The position numbers were made by a program, and so were the translations under genes. DNA of 64,000 nt, taken from NCBI GenBank assembly GCA_038277395.1, contig CM076189.1:214498011-214562010 (forward strand). Reading direction: 5' to 3'. The DNA comes from Dryocosmus kuriphilus (taxonomy: Eukaryota > Arthropoda > Insecta > Hymenoptera > Cynipidae). How positions within the stretch are numbered: the stretch's first letter is position 1; every line of letters starts with the position of its first letter. Positions 1-11,459 of this stretch are shown in pieces. The notes beneath the pieces were generated by a model, which saw only the letters and a list, made by a program, of their open reading frames with translations, was not told where the DNA came from and did not search any database.

Positions 1-671
1 AGCTTGAGCAGCATGGCTTCGGAATGCCCATTTTCATGATGATGTTTGTCAAAATATCATAACAACCTGAAAAATATGGAAATCATCATAATTTTTGTTA
101 AATAAAATGAAAATTATAATCAAGATTACGGTGATGAAATAAAATTGAAATAACTGAGAATAGAAAAAAGTACCGAATTCAACAAGTTATAGGTTAAGAA
201 TTTTGAGTGTATACACATAGCTGGCAATTTCCTCCGTATATTTATGAAAATCGATTTATTACCTGAATCACTTCGCAGGTAACACACCCCTTGCGATTTG
301 GACTGCAATTCACCCTGCGCTTCAAAAATTCTTCGATTGGAATTATAAAAACTTTATCACTGATAATAATTCAATATTTCTTATTTTACTTTCGAGCACA
401 TAGAAATCAGCTGATCGCCGCGCGATAGAGAAAGTGCGCGCGACACTAAAGCGCATGATCAGCTTAGATTCAAAATTACTCTATTTAGAGTCAAATTTTA
501 CTCCAGCATTGGAGTAAATGCGTTTACTCTACCCTTTGAAGTAAAAATTTGAGTCGAACAATAAAGATTCGAAAAAATACTCTATTAGAGTCATTATTGA
601 ATCTATAGAGAGTCAATCGCTATTGACTCCGAATTAAGAGTCAAAAATTGACTCTAAGGAATTTAGAGAGT
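1..671. other. AT-rich flank with short GAGTAA/GACTC repeats
   Basis: No coding region is supported here. From about 470 to 670 the motifs GAGTAA, TTTAGAGTC and GACTC recur in both orientations every 15-30 bases, which would let the strand fold back locally. This block abuts the outer end of the inverted-repeat element that begins at 672 and may be its degenerate terminal part. Confidence 0.4.
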
Positions 672-1218
672 AAATTATTACTTTTTTTATCATTTTCTTA
701 AAAATAAATCCACATGAATGAATAAATTACAAGATTGTATTTCTTAATAATTTTTAAATATTTAAACAATGCTTGTTAGCTTAAAGAATTTTGTTTCATA
801 GAGTATCACGAATGAAGGGTATTTTATTCCTGCTATGGTATATTCAGTGAACTTGAAGAGTGCATGTATTTGGCTCAATGGTTGATGTATTGTTTAAACA
901 ATTTTTTTCGTTTAAATCCCAGTTTTTACCGAAAAAAGCTAGAAAATTATAGTTTCTTGCTAATTTTTCAACAAGTTTCAAAATAAGCCTAAATCTTACT
1001 CTTTTCAAGTTGTGTTTTATTGTTTAAACACTTTTTGTTTATTTAAACAATTTATTATCCCATAATATCACGAATAATGGGCACTTTCTGAATGTTTTGG
1101 CCTATTTCATGAATGCCAAGAGTGAATTCTTTTTATTTTCAATTATCTATATATTGCTTAAACAATATGCTGTATTCCAATATACGATTACTTTTAAAGC
1201 AAATTTTAAAATAAAAAA

Positions 1219-2370
1219 TCTGCCCGCTGCGCGGGCACATTCTCATCGCGCGCTACGCGCGAAGTATGAGCGCGCCTAGGGCGCGCGTCTGTTGGCACTC
1301 GCGCTTCGCGCTCGACATTTGACTCGCGCTTCGCGCTCGATACGTTATTTACGGCACTCACGCTTCGCGCTCGATAGATTATTCACCTCGCGCTACGCGC
1401 TCGGTGTTTATAGATCGTATAAACCTTTAAATTAGAAATTACAAAAGAAATTATTTTACTTAAGGCTCTATCGCCCTTAAGGAATACATTCTCATCATGA
1501 CACTCGCGCTTCGCGCTCGATAATTACGTTTCTTTAAAACACATTATACATTGGTAAAGCTCTTTTTGATTTTCCAAATTTTTACAATACAGGATTTCGA
1601 TTCTTAAAAGTAAAACGATGCGTCTTATAAATAAATTTTGTAGCTATTTCCAAGGTGAACAATTCTGCTTGTTAATATTTTCTCATATCTTGCACAGTTT
1701 TTTGCTGAAAAGTGGTTTTCTTTATATTTCATAACATATTTCACGAATAACTCAAAAACTACGCGTCTGATCAAAAAAATGATAGAGAGCAAATTTGTAG
1801 AAAATTTGGAGACGAACAACCTTGTTTATTATTATTTTTCCGTATCTTCCATAGTTTGGAGGAAAATTTGAAATCTTTAATTTTTAATAACGTTTTATCG
1901 ATTAAAACAAAAACCGTGCATTTTATGAAAAAATGGTTAAAACAAAATTTGTAGATCTTTTTAAATTGAACAACTTTGTTCTTTACCATTTTTTGGTATC
2001 TTGAATATTTTGGCGGGAAACCACAGTTTTTAAATTTTAATAGCGTTTTCTTGATTAAAACAAAAACCGTTCATTTTATTAAAAAACGGTTAAGACAAAA
2101 TTTGTAGATTTTTTTGAGATGACCAATTTTACTTTCTTACGTTTTTTTTGTATCTCTGATAGTTTAGCCGGAAAATGGATTTTTTGATTTTGTGAAAACC
2201 GTTTTTGATGGATAAAACCATAACCGTTGGTCAAAAACCGCTGGTTAACGAACTCGTCCTTTCTTTTTGGACTTTAAAGAAGTGTGCCAAAGCGCAATCC
2301 AATCCGATTAGTCCTTCGAAAGTTATCGTGGGAACAGACGACAACGACAACGACGACAACGACGACAACG

Positions 2371-2402
<32 letters not shown>

Positions 2403-2540
2403 AACGCCAACAGACAGACAGACACGGTCGTAAAAACCATTTTTTCGGATTCAGGAGGTCTTAAAACGTGGAGATTTCATGAAATCCGCGAAAGTCAAAT
2501 TTTGCATAAATCTAATACCTTCTCTGATGAGAATGTAAAA
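1219..2540 (+). repeat. TCTGCCCGC-headed interspersed repeat, copy A
   Basis: One of at least three copies in the window with the same start and end (others 18426-19643 and 27598-29083). The head is GC-rich and made of small hairpins such as GCCCGCTGCGCGGGC and CGCGCTTCGCGCTCG. The body is AT-rich with repeated TTTGTAGA and TTTGGCGGGAAA motifs. The tail has TGATGGATAAAACCATAACC, a (GACAAC)n tract and the end GATGAGAATGTAAA. ACATTCTCATC near the head and GATGAGAATGT at the tail are inverted repeats. A 130-codon open frame across the tail contains the simple repeat and is not convincingly a gene. This looks like a non-autonomous mobile element; a Helitron-like or TIR origin is possible but unproven. 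Confidence 0.75.
2338..2405 (+). repeat. (GACAAC)n microsatellite within copy A
   Basis: A run of GACAAC/GACGAC units, present at the same place but with different lengths in copies B (19488-19514), C (28460-28485 and 28905-28950) and D (30275-30320). It is a length-variable internal tract of the repeat family. Confidence 0.9.
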
Positions 2541-3576
2541 AGAACAATTCAAAATAGAGAATGTGTTCAGAAATCGGTATTCACACTTTTTCATTAAACC
2601 ACAGCGTTCAGAAGATACCAATGATTTAAAATATAATAAAATATGAATTGTTTAAACAATAAAAAATTTCCTAAGCAATTCGCAATACTTTAAAATACTA
2701 AATAATTAGGAGAAAGTAATGGAAATATTTTTAAAAAATACTAAAAAATTCAATCTTCCAGCTTTTTCTGACAAAAATTGCCTATTATTCGCGATATGAC
2801 ATAATAAATTGTTTAAACAGTAAGGTGCAATTTGAGAAAAGTAAGGTTCAGGGTGCACTTTTGAAACTTGTTGAAAAACTAGCAAGAAATTACGATTTTC
2901 TTGCTTTATCCGGCAAAAAGTTGGATTTAAAGAAAAAAACTGTTTAAAAAATAAATAAACCATTTAAACAAATATATTCACTCTTAAAGTTCATTAAATA
3001 CTCTCTAAAGTTGAAACAGTAAAGTTTATACTTATTTTAGAAGTAGTTCTGATTTTCACTTATGAAACAGTAAATTATAACTAAAAAATAAGTAAAAAAT
3101 TTACTTCTCAAACAAATTAAGCTGTATTTTACTTTTGAATAAGTCAAAATTTAACTGTTTCTACAATTAACTGCAGAATAAGTCAAGCATCAATGATTTT
3201 TAAGTGCATATTGACTAATTTAGCAGTGAATATTTACTTATCTATCAAGTAAACGTTTTTGGGTGTCCTAAAAGAATAAAGTAGTTTTACTGTTTCAGAA
3301 GTGCATATTGACTGATTTGAACAGTCACTATTAACTTATTTTTAAAGTTATATTTTTTGACTGTTTTAATTAGTGAATAGTTACTGGTTAACAGTGAACG
3401 ACATTATGTAAACAAACAAAAGTTGTTTAAACTTTAAAAATTATTAAGAAATACGTACAATCTTGTAATTTATTCATTCATGTAGATTTATTAACATAAA
3501 ATGAGAAAAAAGTAATAATTTAGGCCAATAATCCGTAAAACCCGTATTGCAATTTCATGGGATTGTTTTTGGGGCA

Positions 3577-3584
3577 CCAAATTG
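3577..3584. other. 8-bp target-site duplication of the Merlin element
   Basis: CCAAATTG at 3577-3584 is repeated exactly at 6357-6364, immediately outside the two terminal inverted repeats. Eight to nine bases is the duplication length typical of Merlin transposons. Confidence 0.9.
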
Positions 3585-4229
3585 GGATGTAGTTCCGAAT
3601 AGGTGAACCCTCCGATTTCGTTGAAACCACGTATACTTACGTATTTTGATGCGCTGATTACGAAAATCATAGTAAAAATTGGCGACTAGGCGATTTTTAT
3701 GGTGAAAAACATAAAAAACGCCATAAAAATCATGTTTTTTGCGTTTATCTCAGTCAATACGCAGAATTTCAAAAAATATTTTAAATAAAATAGCTAGTAT
3801 AAAAATACATCTTTCTTGTAGAATACACTTTTCGCTTAAAACCATTATTTTTCGAGAAAAAGAGGATTGCATTGGAAAAACAAGAAAAAGATTAAAAAGT
3901 TACGGAAATGCTTTCGGTCACCCTTTTTTCCACTTTTGTTAAAACTTCTTATATTTACGTAATTTGACGCGCTGATTACGAATATGACAATGAAAATTGT
4001 CGACAAAGCGATTTTCATGGGGAAAAACCATAAAAACATCATAAAAATTGCGTTTTTTGCGTTTATGTAAACCAATACGCAGAATTTAGAAAAATGTTTT
4101 AAACAAAAGTTTTAGCTAGTATAAAAATACATCTTTTTGATCATAATATTCACGTTTTGTCTAAAACCATTATTTTTTTAGAAAAAGAGAATTGCGCTGG
4201 AAAAACAAGAAAAAGATGAAGAAAGTTAC

Positions 4230-4450
4230 AGAAATACGTTCGGTCACGATCATCCCCCTTTGCAAGGTGGGGGAGGGGGGGTAACGCATTCACTGACTAG
4301 TTACGAAAATACGTTCCATCACGATCGTTCCCCTTTCCAGGGGGGGGGGGGGGGGGGGATTGCGCGTTCACTGACCAGTTACGAAAATACGTTCAATCAC
4401 GATCGTTCACCTTTCCAAGGTGGGGGGGGGGGGGGGGGCTACGCATTTAC
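4230..4450 (+). repeat. Poly-G module array in Merlin left end
   Basis: Three tandem modules of roughly 80 bp, each containing GTTACGAAAATACGTTC, ACGATCGTTC and CCTTTCCA(A)G, and each ending in a G run. The last two runs are about 19 G (4340-4358) and 17 G (4422-4438). The same module type recurs at 8300-8645. The glycine-rich open frame across it is a by-product of the G runs. Confidence 0.85.
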
Positions 4451-4917
4451 TGCCTAGTTACGAAAAATGGACGAGAAAAAAAGGGGGAAAAAGGAAAGAC
4501 AGTGACTAAATGCACTTTCGTAGCCAGTCAAAAACTGCATAAAAATCATGTTTCTTGCGTTTATCTTATCCAATACGCAAAATTTCTCAAAATCTTCTGA
4601 ACAAAAGTTGTACAGTTCATCGAGATACACATTTTTTGTTATAAGCATTTTTTTTACGACTGAGAATTTCCGAGAATATTAGCGATACATCTGATGCGGT
4701 GTAACCGATTTTAATACAGTAAGCAACAGATCTTAGTGCAGTAAGCAATCGGTCTTTCTTTACCGTCCGCGCTCATGGTACTTACAGGCGTGTGTTTTTC
4801 GCGTGCATTTATTATTTTCAAGTCTATTTGAGTGGGTAGCGCACTGTCTTTTCACTTTTTTTCTTCTCTCGAGGTATCGTTAAGATAGATCACCAATATA
4901 ATCTTTTTAGTTTATGT

Positions 4918-5776
4918 ATGATCCTGCAGAATAGGGAGAAAACACTCCAGTGGTTGCGAGAAATAGAATTGATTCCGACTGAACGATTTTGTTCCAAGCA
5001 CAAAAAAAAGATGATTATTTTAGAATCCGAATTGACTTGCGGTCGATTTTTATGCCATAAAAAAGGTTTGTATCGTCACACTCATGCCGTTGCGGAAAAT
5101 ACGTGGTTTGAAAACTGCCACATTTCTGCAGCGGCGTGTATGCTCATTTCATACTGTTTCGCTGAAAATTTTAATTTTGATCAAACGATCCGCGAAAGCA
5201 GCATTGTGAACGGATAGATGATTTCGCGGGAAACTGTTGCGGATCGCTTTTCTTTTTGTAGAGAGGTCTGTATGGTTGCTCTTGACAATAAATTCGAAGA
5301 GGAAGGTCGTATCGGAGGTGTCGGTGAAGTTATAGAAATTGATGAATGCAAGATCGGCCGTCGAAAATACGAGAGGACGAGTAGTGGAAGGATCGTGGGT
5401 CCTCGGAGTGATTCACAGAGGACATCCCTACAATTATCGGTTGGAAATCTGCCCCGATAATAGAAGAGATCAGGCTTCTCTACTTGAGTTGATAAAAAAA
5501 CATGTAGCTGAAGGGACAGAGATCCATACCGATTGTTGGAAAGGTTATATTAACCTTACAGATCATGGTTTTGTTCACAAAACTGTGAATCATTCCGAGG
5601 AGTTTGTGAATTCTGCTATCGGAGCGCACACTCAGAACGTCGAATCATCTTGGCGGTGGACGCGACGATTCTCTCACGAGGAGGAATACACAAGAGCAAC
5701 CTTGCAGACCATCTCTGTGAATTTTTGTGGCGGCGACAGATTAAAAAACAAAGCACTGATCCGTTTGAGCAACTGA
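4918..5776 (+). pseudogene. Merlin/ISXO2-like DDE transposase, broken
   Basis: This would catalyse cut-and-paste movement of the surrounding element. The N-terminal part has paired cysteines (FCSKHKK and LTCGRFLC) like the zinc-binding region of the family. The catalytic acidic residues are recognisable in EIDECKIGRRKY (first Asp), IHTDCWKGY (second Asp) and NVESSW (Glu), with the family-typical VNHSEEFV and GAHTQNVES around them. The frame from 4918 meets an in-frame TAG at 5215-5217 and continues to about 5368. There a 1-base shift moves the homology to the frame ending at 5776. Combined length is about 285 residues, normal for the family. One stop and one frameshift make it inactive unless another copy supplies enzyme. 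Confidence 0.9.
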
Positions 5777-6364
5777 TTAGTGATATGAAAATGTGTTACC
5801 CTGGTCACTGAATATATTCAGCACTCCATGCGCGTTTTATTCAGATTTTATTTGGACTTTAGCCTTTTTGATTTTTTCAAGTTTTTTACGTTAAAAATAA
5901 TATAAAAGGAATAAGAAATCATAAAATATATGCATAAAAAAAAATTACAAAATATAAAAAAATTGCTCTTCAAAGTACTCCAACCTTCCCGCGGTGAAGA
6001 GCGTGATTAGGTACCTACCAAGCCGAAACCAATGGAGATACGATGCAAATAAAAATAAAATCAATAAAATCCTCTTTTTCTCGAAAAATAATGGTTTTAA
6101 GCGAAAAGTGTATAACACAAAGAAGATGTATTTTTATACTAGCTAAAACTTTTATCTAAAACGTTTTTTGAAATTCTGCGTATTTACTGAGATAAACGCA
6201 AAAAAACATGATTTTTATGGCGTTTTTTATGGCTTTCACCATGAAAATCGCCTAGTCGCCAATTTTCACTATGATTTTCGTAATCAGCGTATCAAAATAC
6301 GTAAGTATACGTGGTTTCAACGAAATCGGAGTGTTCACCTATTCGGAACTTTATCCCCAAATTG

Positions 6365-7928
6365 ATTTGTGTTTGTAAGATTTTTATTCCTTGGAGACTT
6401 TTCATGAGATGATGAAAGTATAGCCTACACTTTATTTATACATTTTTACGATTCGGGTAGAATTTACAAAAAATGTGTTTTTTGTCATGTTATTCTTATG
6501 GGAAACTTCAATCGTTCACGAAACGAATTTATGTTGAAAAATCGTTCACGAAACATATAATTGAAATTTTTAACAACAAAATGACAACGTACCAGTAATT
6601 CAACAAGCTTTAGTTCCTAACCTAAACATTATAATACTACACATGTCAAAAAATTTTCATCTTTTTATAGTTTGTTTTTTAAAAAACATTTTTATTAAAT
6701 TTCCAGAATGAATCTCAGGAATGATTAGAGACTCATCCTAATTTTTATAAAATTTTTAAAATGTTTTAATATTTAAAAAAATATGGGAACGAATTTCTCT
6801 AACATCGGATACAATTATCCTGATGAGGAAATCATAATGGACTTCGAAACGTCGAAGTGAATAAAAATGTATTATTGTCAGAAGTATTCGAATTACAATT
6901 TTATTAATTTATAATTTTCCAAAATTCCTTGTTTTTTCTGAATTGGAATAAACAATTTTTCAAATTTGCAAACTCGAACTCCTTCAAATTATTTAACCCT
7001 AAAGGTTCAGCTTTAAAATGGTTAAAATTGAAAAAAATTATATATTAAGAACACGTCAGTTTCAAATACAAACACTGTGAACTTTGACTCTTTAAATTAA
7101 AAATTAAAAACTTTTAAAGCATTAGAACTTAAAAATGTTCAATTTGTTGGTATTGAATATTCAACTATAAGTTACAATATTTTTATAGCTAAATTGACAT
7201 TTTACACATTTCAAAATTTCGATGTGAAACTATTCCAATTATCGTGCATATTTAATTATTTTTCTCTTTTCTCCTTTGAAATTTTCAATTGCTTAATTTT
7301 CAAAGCTTGAAGTTAAAATTGTAAAATGCTGAACATTCTACATTTGTATTGTTAAATTTTTCATGTCTTTTTTGCAGAAAAATAATTCATTTTTGAAGGC
7401 ATAAATTAAAAATTTGTTCCAGTCACATTCTGATCGCATTGGAATAGAAATGTTGTCATTTTAATTTTTATAATTCTGACTGGTTAAAATTTCAGATACT
7501 GAACTTCTAAAGCTTCTATTTGAAAAAGCTAAGTGCTTTAAATGTTTACCGCTAAAAGTTGCAATTGCTACAATTTAAATATATTTTAAAGATTAAAATT
7601 TTCATCTTCAAATACCTCAATTCGAAATCGTAAAATTTTAGAAGTTTCAATATTTTATTTTAGAACTGATCAATTTAGAGTATTTCAGTCTTATTATTAT
7701 GTTTATAATTCTGTAATTGATAAATATTAATAACTTCTCATTATAATTTAAAAATTTAATGACATACTTCTGACAAAAAATATTTCGGAAAATTTTAAAT
7801 GCAAAATCAGCAACAAAAATGTTTTTAAACAGGCTATAAATTAATTTTACATGCTACAATTTGAAAGCCTACAATTCGGAATATTAAAAATCTGAAATTT
7901 TTAATTTTGAATGACGTTCAATTGATTT
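6365..7928. other. AT-rich interval without genes
   Basis: No coding region is supported. GTTCACGAAAC occurs twice near 6510-6560. A hammerhead-like motif lies at 6811-6860. The remainder is AT-rich, with many short AAATTTTAAA-like words and no clear repeat boundaries. Confidence 0.5.
6811..6860 (+). ncRNA. Candidate hammerhead ribozyme relict
   Basis: Both conserved core halves are present in order and at normal spacing: CTGATGA at 6820-6826 and GAAACGTC at 6846-6853. The 19 bases between them can form only a short stem II (GGA with TTC, one wobble). Stem I beside the core is weak: two pairs, then mismatches. The AC/GT stem III with cleavage after GTC is the minimal form seen in hammerheads carried by Penelope-like retroelements. 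I see no reverse transcriptase next to it, so it would be an orphan end fragment. A chance match is possible. Confidence 0.35.
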
Positions 7929-8394
7929 GGGTGGAGTTCCGAAAACCGGAAACCTCTGATTTTCTTGGGTCTCCGTATACTTATGTATTTTGGCGTGCTG
8001 ATTACGAAAATGATAGTGAAAATTGGCGAAAAGGACGTCTTCATGGTAAAAACCATAAAAAACCCCATAAAAATTATGATTTTTTTCATTATCTCAGTAA
8101 ATACGGAGAATTTGGAAAATTCTTCAAACAAAAGTTCTAGCTACAATAAAAATACATCTTTTTTGTATTATACACTTTTCGCCTAAAACTATTATTTTTC
8201 GAGAAAAAGAGGATTGCGTTGGAAAAATCACAAAAAAAAAAGAAAACAGTTACAGATATGCGTTCGGTCACGCTTGTCCCCCTGTCCAAAGTTAACTATG
8301 GGGGGGGGGGGGGGGGGGGGGGGGGGGCTACGAATTTACTGGATAGTTACGAAAATGCGCTTAGCTACGCTCGTCCTCTTTTCCAGGTTTAAGT

Positions 8395-8427
<33 letters not shown>

Positions 8428-9016
8428 CTAAGCATATACTGACTAGTTACGAAAATGCGTTCAGTTACGTTCGTTCCCTTTTCCAGGTTTAAGTGGGGGG
8501 GGGGGGGGGGCTGACTGGGTACGGAAATGTGTTCAGTCACGCTCGTTCCCTTTCGAACCTCCCTCTTAAACCTGGAAAAGGGGACGAACGTAGCTGAACG
8601 CATTTTCGTAACTATCCAGTAAATTCGTAGCCCCCCCCCCCCCCCACAGTTAACTTTGGACAGGGGGACAAGCGTGACCGAACGCATATCCGTAACTGTT
8701 TTCTTTTTTTTTTGTGGTTTTTCCAACGCAATCCTCTTTTCCTCGAAAAATAATAGTTTTAGGCGAAAAGTGTATAATACAAAAAAGATGTATTTTTATA
8801 CTAACTAGAACTTTTGTTTGAAGCATTTTCCAAATTCTCCGTATTTACTGAGATAATGAAAAAAATCATAATTTTTATGGGGGTTTTTAATGGTTTTTAC
8901 CATGAAGACGTCCTTGTCGCCAATTTTCACTATCATTTTCGTAATCAGCACGCCAAAATACATAAGTATACGGAGACCCAAGAAAATCAGAGTTTCCGGT
9001 TTTCGGAACTCCATCC
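7929..9016. mobile_element. Merlin-related foldback (non-autonomous) element
   Basis: A near-complete palindrome of about 1,088 bp. The arms (7929-8300 and 8645-9016) match in reverse complement at high identity, starting GGGTGGAGTTCCGAAAACC and GGATGGAGTTCCGAAAACC. The arms resemble the Merlin ends at 3585-6356, sharing CTGATTACGAAAATGATAGT, AAAATACATCTTTTT and ATTATTTTTCGAG, so Merlin transposase could have mobilised it. The centre holds poly-G modules in place of a transposase. I could not find a clear 8-bp duplication at its ends. Confidence 0.85.
8300..8645. repeat. Long poly-G/poly-C tracts with module repeats
   Basis: G runs of about 28 (8300-8327), 33 (8395-8427) and 16 (8495-8510) and a C run of 15 (8631-8645) are separated by modules containing GTTACGAAAATGCG and CCTTTTCCAGGTTTAAG. 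The two halves are arranged as an inverted repeat. Exact tract lengths in an assembly are unreliable. Confidence 0.9.
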
Positions 9017-11457
9017 TTTAAAGCTCAGAACTTAAAATTAGGTTATCTCTAAAGACTACTAACTTGATACCGTTTACTTTTAAATGTTTCAAATTTGGAA
9101 CTGTCAATATTTCGAATTCGCTTTAATTTAAAACTTAAATAAAGAAAACTAGTATTACGTTGCATGCATTCATTAAAATACATTTTCACATTGCTATTCT
9201 TCTTCATTAAATTCAATTTCGTCCATTAAAGAAATTGATGAATTATGTGATGAGAATAGGAATATACGATAGCAGTCATTTTGAATTCTACAGTTTTACA
9301 TATATAGTTATGTATATACGATACATTAAAAAGAAACATAAATTACAGTAATCATAGAGATTCAACAAAGTACGTACTCCTCACTGAGTGGTTGTATAAT
9401 TGACCATAAAATGCTTCCTCTCCACAAAGATTGGATTATACCATAAGGGTACTATTTGCACCATCTTACAATAAAACGTACATATATACCTCTACAATTG
9501 CATATGTATGCAATCGTAAATGAGCACGTGCCATATCACCGTGATTTATTGCTTAGAAAAAAATTTTCCTCTAACAGCGAATTTTCAATTATCTGTTTCT
9601 CTAAGCAATAAGAGAATTTTTCGCAGTCTTTCGTGTCACATCCCTATTCCCTTTCCTTACGTAAGAATTTTATTAATAGAGAGTTCCGCAGTTATGTATC
9701 AGAATCACGCACACCCTATGTCATTCTCGCTCGTGGCAATTTTATCGCAAATTAAAGTAACAAGAAACACAACCATCAGGCTCTGACTTTAATTTACTAC
9801 TTTATTTTTCTATTCGATTTTAGAATAAATCGTGAAAAAGAATATTTTAGCGAAGAGAAAAAAATTATTGAGTGTCTGAAATGTAACTCGAATCCTGCAT
9901 TTTATTGGAACACGTGAATGAATGTATGAATAAATGAAACATTTTTAAAATTGGGCGTGAATAGCCTCGAGCCTTTTGACATCGCCAATATTGAATAAAA
10001 AATTAATTACTTCGGCGTAATAAAGTATAGAATCGGAGAATCGTCAAAGCCAGTATGTGCAGAACATCCGACCGGAAATGGATGTTGAACAATTGGAAAC
10101 TGTGATCGTTCAAATGGGAAATCAATGAACCAATGAACATGGTTCCAGAAAATAAGAAATAATTTTTAGACTGCGAATCGTAATGCACATAAATAGAAAA
10201 AATTTTACCTCATTTAAAAAGAAAGATCTTTTATAAAATGATTATTATCTTCACACTATTAGATGGTGAAGAGCTTTTCTAGCTTTGACAAGTATAAAAA
10301 TATTGATTAACTACTTCTTCTTTAATTAGAAAATCAAGGATGCTTCATTCTATAAAGAATAAAAGCTTATCAGTCCACTAATCCGGAAACTCTGATTGAA
10401 AAAAATATCAAAATCTCTTGTAGTTTGAAGCTCTTGGAGGAAAATCTATCATCGATCGCAAAATCCTTTGAAACTTTGTTTCCCGTTTTTTGCACTATTC
10501 TTCAGCAACCGCCTTATCTAATTTCCTCCAGAGATGAGAACGGTTCGTGGCAATTACCAACGCAATGAGATGATTAAGATAGGAAAACAAGGAAAAGAAA
10601 AAATAAGTGGGTGCTCAGTAAAATGTATTACCCAAAAATACATTTCTTCTTTCTTTTTTAAAATTGAAAATTTTTTGTACAGAATTCAACAGAAATATCA
10701 ACTTTTAGTAACAAATATACTATCTGGCAACAAACTTTTAGTTCTTCTTCTTATGATAGTCTCTAAATATGATTTTATTCCTTCGCTAATACTAAGCAGA
10801 ACACAAAAAGAAACATGTATATAATTTAACAAGTCGTATAAGATATTTCATCGATGATGGGCAATCGAGAAGGTCAAACAGCTCATGAGCTCATCATATG
10901 AAAAAAAGTTTACTTTACGCGTGCGAGAAGTATGATAAAAATCTTAATTTTAAAGATTGCAATAAAAATACATAAATAAAAAAAGGACAGATCAAATTTA
11001 GGACCAAAAACAAACAACTGATTTCAGAAATATTTTTATATTAGATATTTTCCAAACTTTCAAAGTTTCATTTATGATTTCCGAAAATTGTAAGCTGAAA
11101 ATTCCTAAATTAAAAAGTTTTGAGTTCCAAACGTTTGAAGTTGAAAATTTTCAAATTAAAATTTTTAATCTATAACATGTATTTCCGTTCCGAGTTCTGT
11201 TCAAAAGTCAACTATTTGCAGTTCGAACAATTCAAAATTAGAAAAAATTATAACTGAACATTTTAAAAATTGGAATCATGTTGAATTGAAAGGCGTTCGA
11301 ATTTAACTAATAAAAATTACAAGTAGTTCAAATTATTTGAAATAGAGACATTTTTATTGTGACATTCAAGTTTGAAATATTCAAGCTGATTGTTAAAGCC
11401 CCAAATCTCCTCTCAAATTGAACAATGTAACTTTTTAGTGTTCAGAATTGAAAAATG
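9017..11457. other. AT-rich interval without supported genes
   Basis: Open frames here are short, lack recognisable domains and have no supported splice context. The 10534-10824 frame reads as low-complexity hydrophobic and basic residues. No repeat with clear boundaries was seen. It may be host intergenic DNA. Confidence 0.45.
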
Positions 11458-11459
11458 TA

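Larger units (their letters stand above)
672..3521. mobile_element. Inverted-repeat element, interrupted by repeat copy A
   Basis: The left arm (672 to about 1180) is matched in reverse complement by the right arm (about 2780-3521). The outer matching block begins AAATTATTACTTTTTT on both sides, and inner blocks share TTTCTTGCTA, CAACAAGTTTCAAA and several GTTTAAAC motifs. Identity is moderate and interrupted by small indels, so this is an old foldback or long-TIR DNA element. No transposase is visible between the arms. The centre is occupied by the unrelated repeat at 1219-2540. The superfamily cannot be told from this sequence. Confidence 0.6.
3585..6356 (+). mobile_element. Merlin DNA transposon (IS1016/IS1595-related)
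   Basis: The element is 2,772 bp. Its ends are GGATGTAGTTCCGAA on the left and the reverse complement of GGATAAAGTTCCGAA on the right. The inverted repeats continue for about 320 bp (3585-3860 and 6070-6356), sharing CGTATACTTACGTATTTTGA and a CGATTTTTATGG block. It encodes a Merlin-type transposase at 4918-5776 that now carries a stop and a frameshift. The left subterminal region is expanded: a second direct copy of the subterminal sequence lies at 3948-4230, followed by a poly-G module array. An exact 8-bp duplication flanks it. Related ends occur in the foldback element at 7929-9016. Confidence 0.92.

Noticed and set aside
2205..2597. 130-codon frame with Asp/Asn repeat, also seen at 19351, 28775 and 30116
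   Set aside because: It follows the repeat family's nucleotide conservation, includes a variable GACAAC tract, and differences between copies are not concentrated at synonymous sites.
4260..4457. Glycine-rich open reading frame
   Set aside because: It only translates the poly-G modules of the Merlin left end; no start context or domain.
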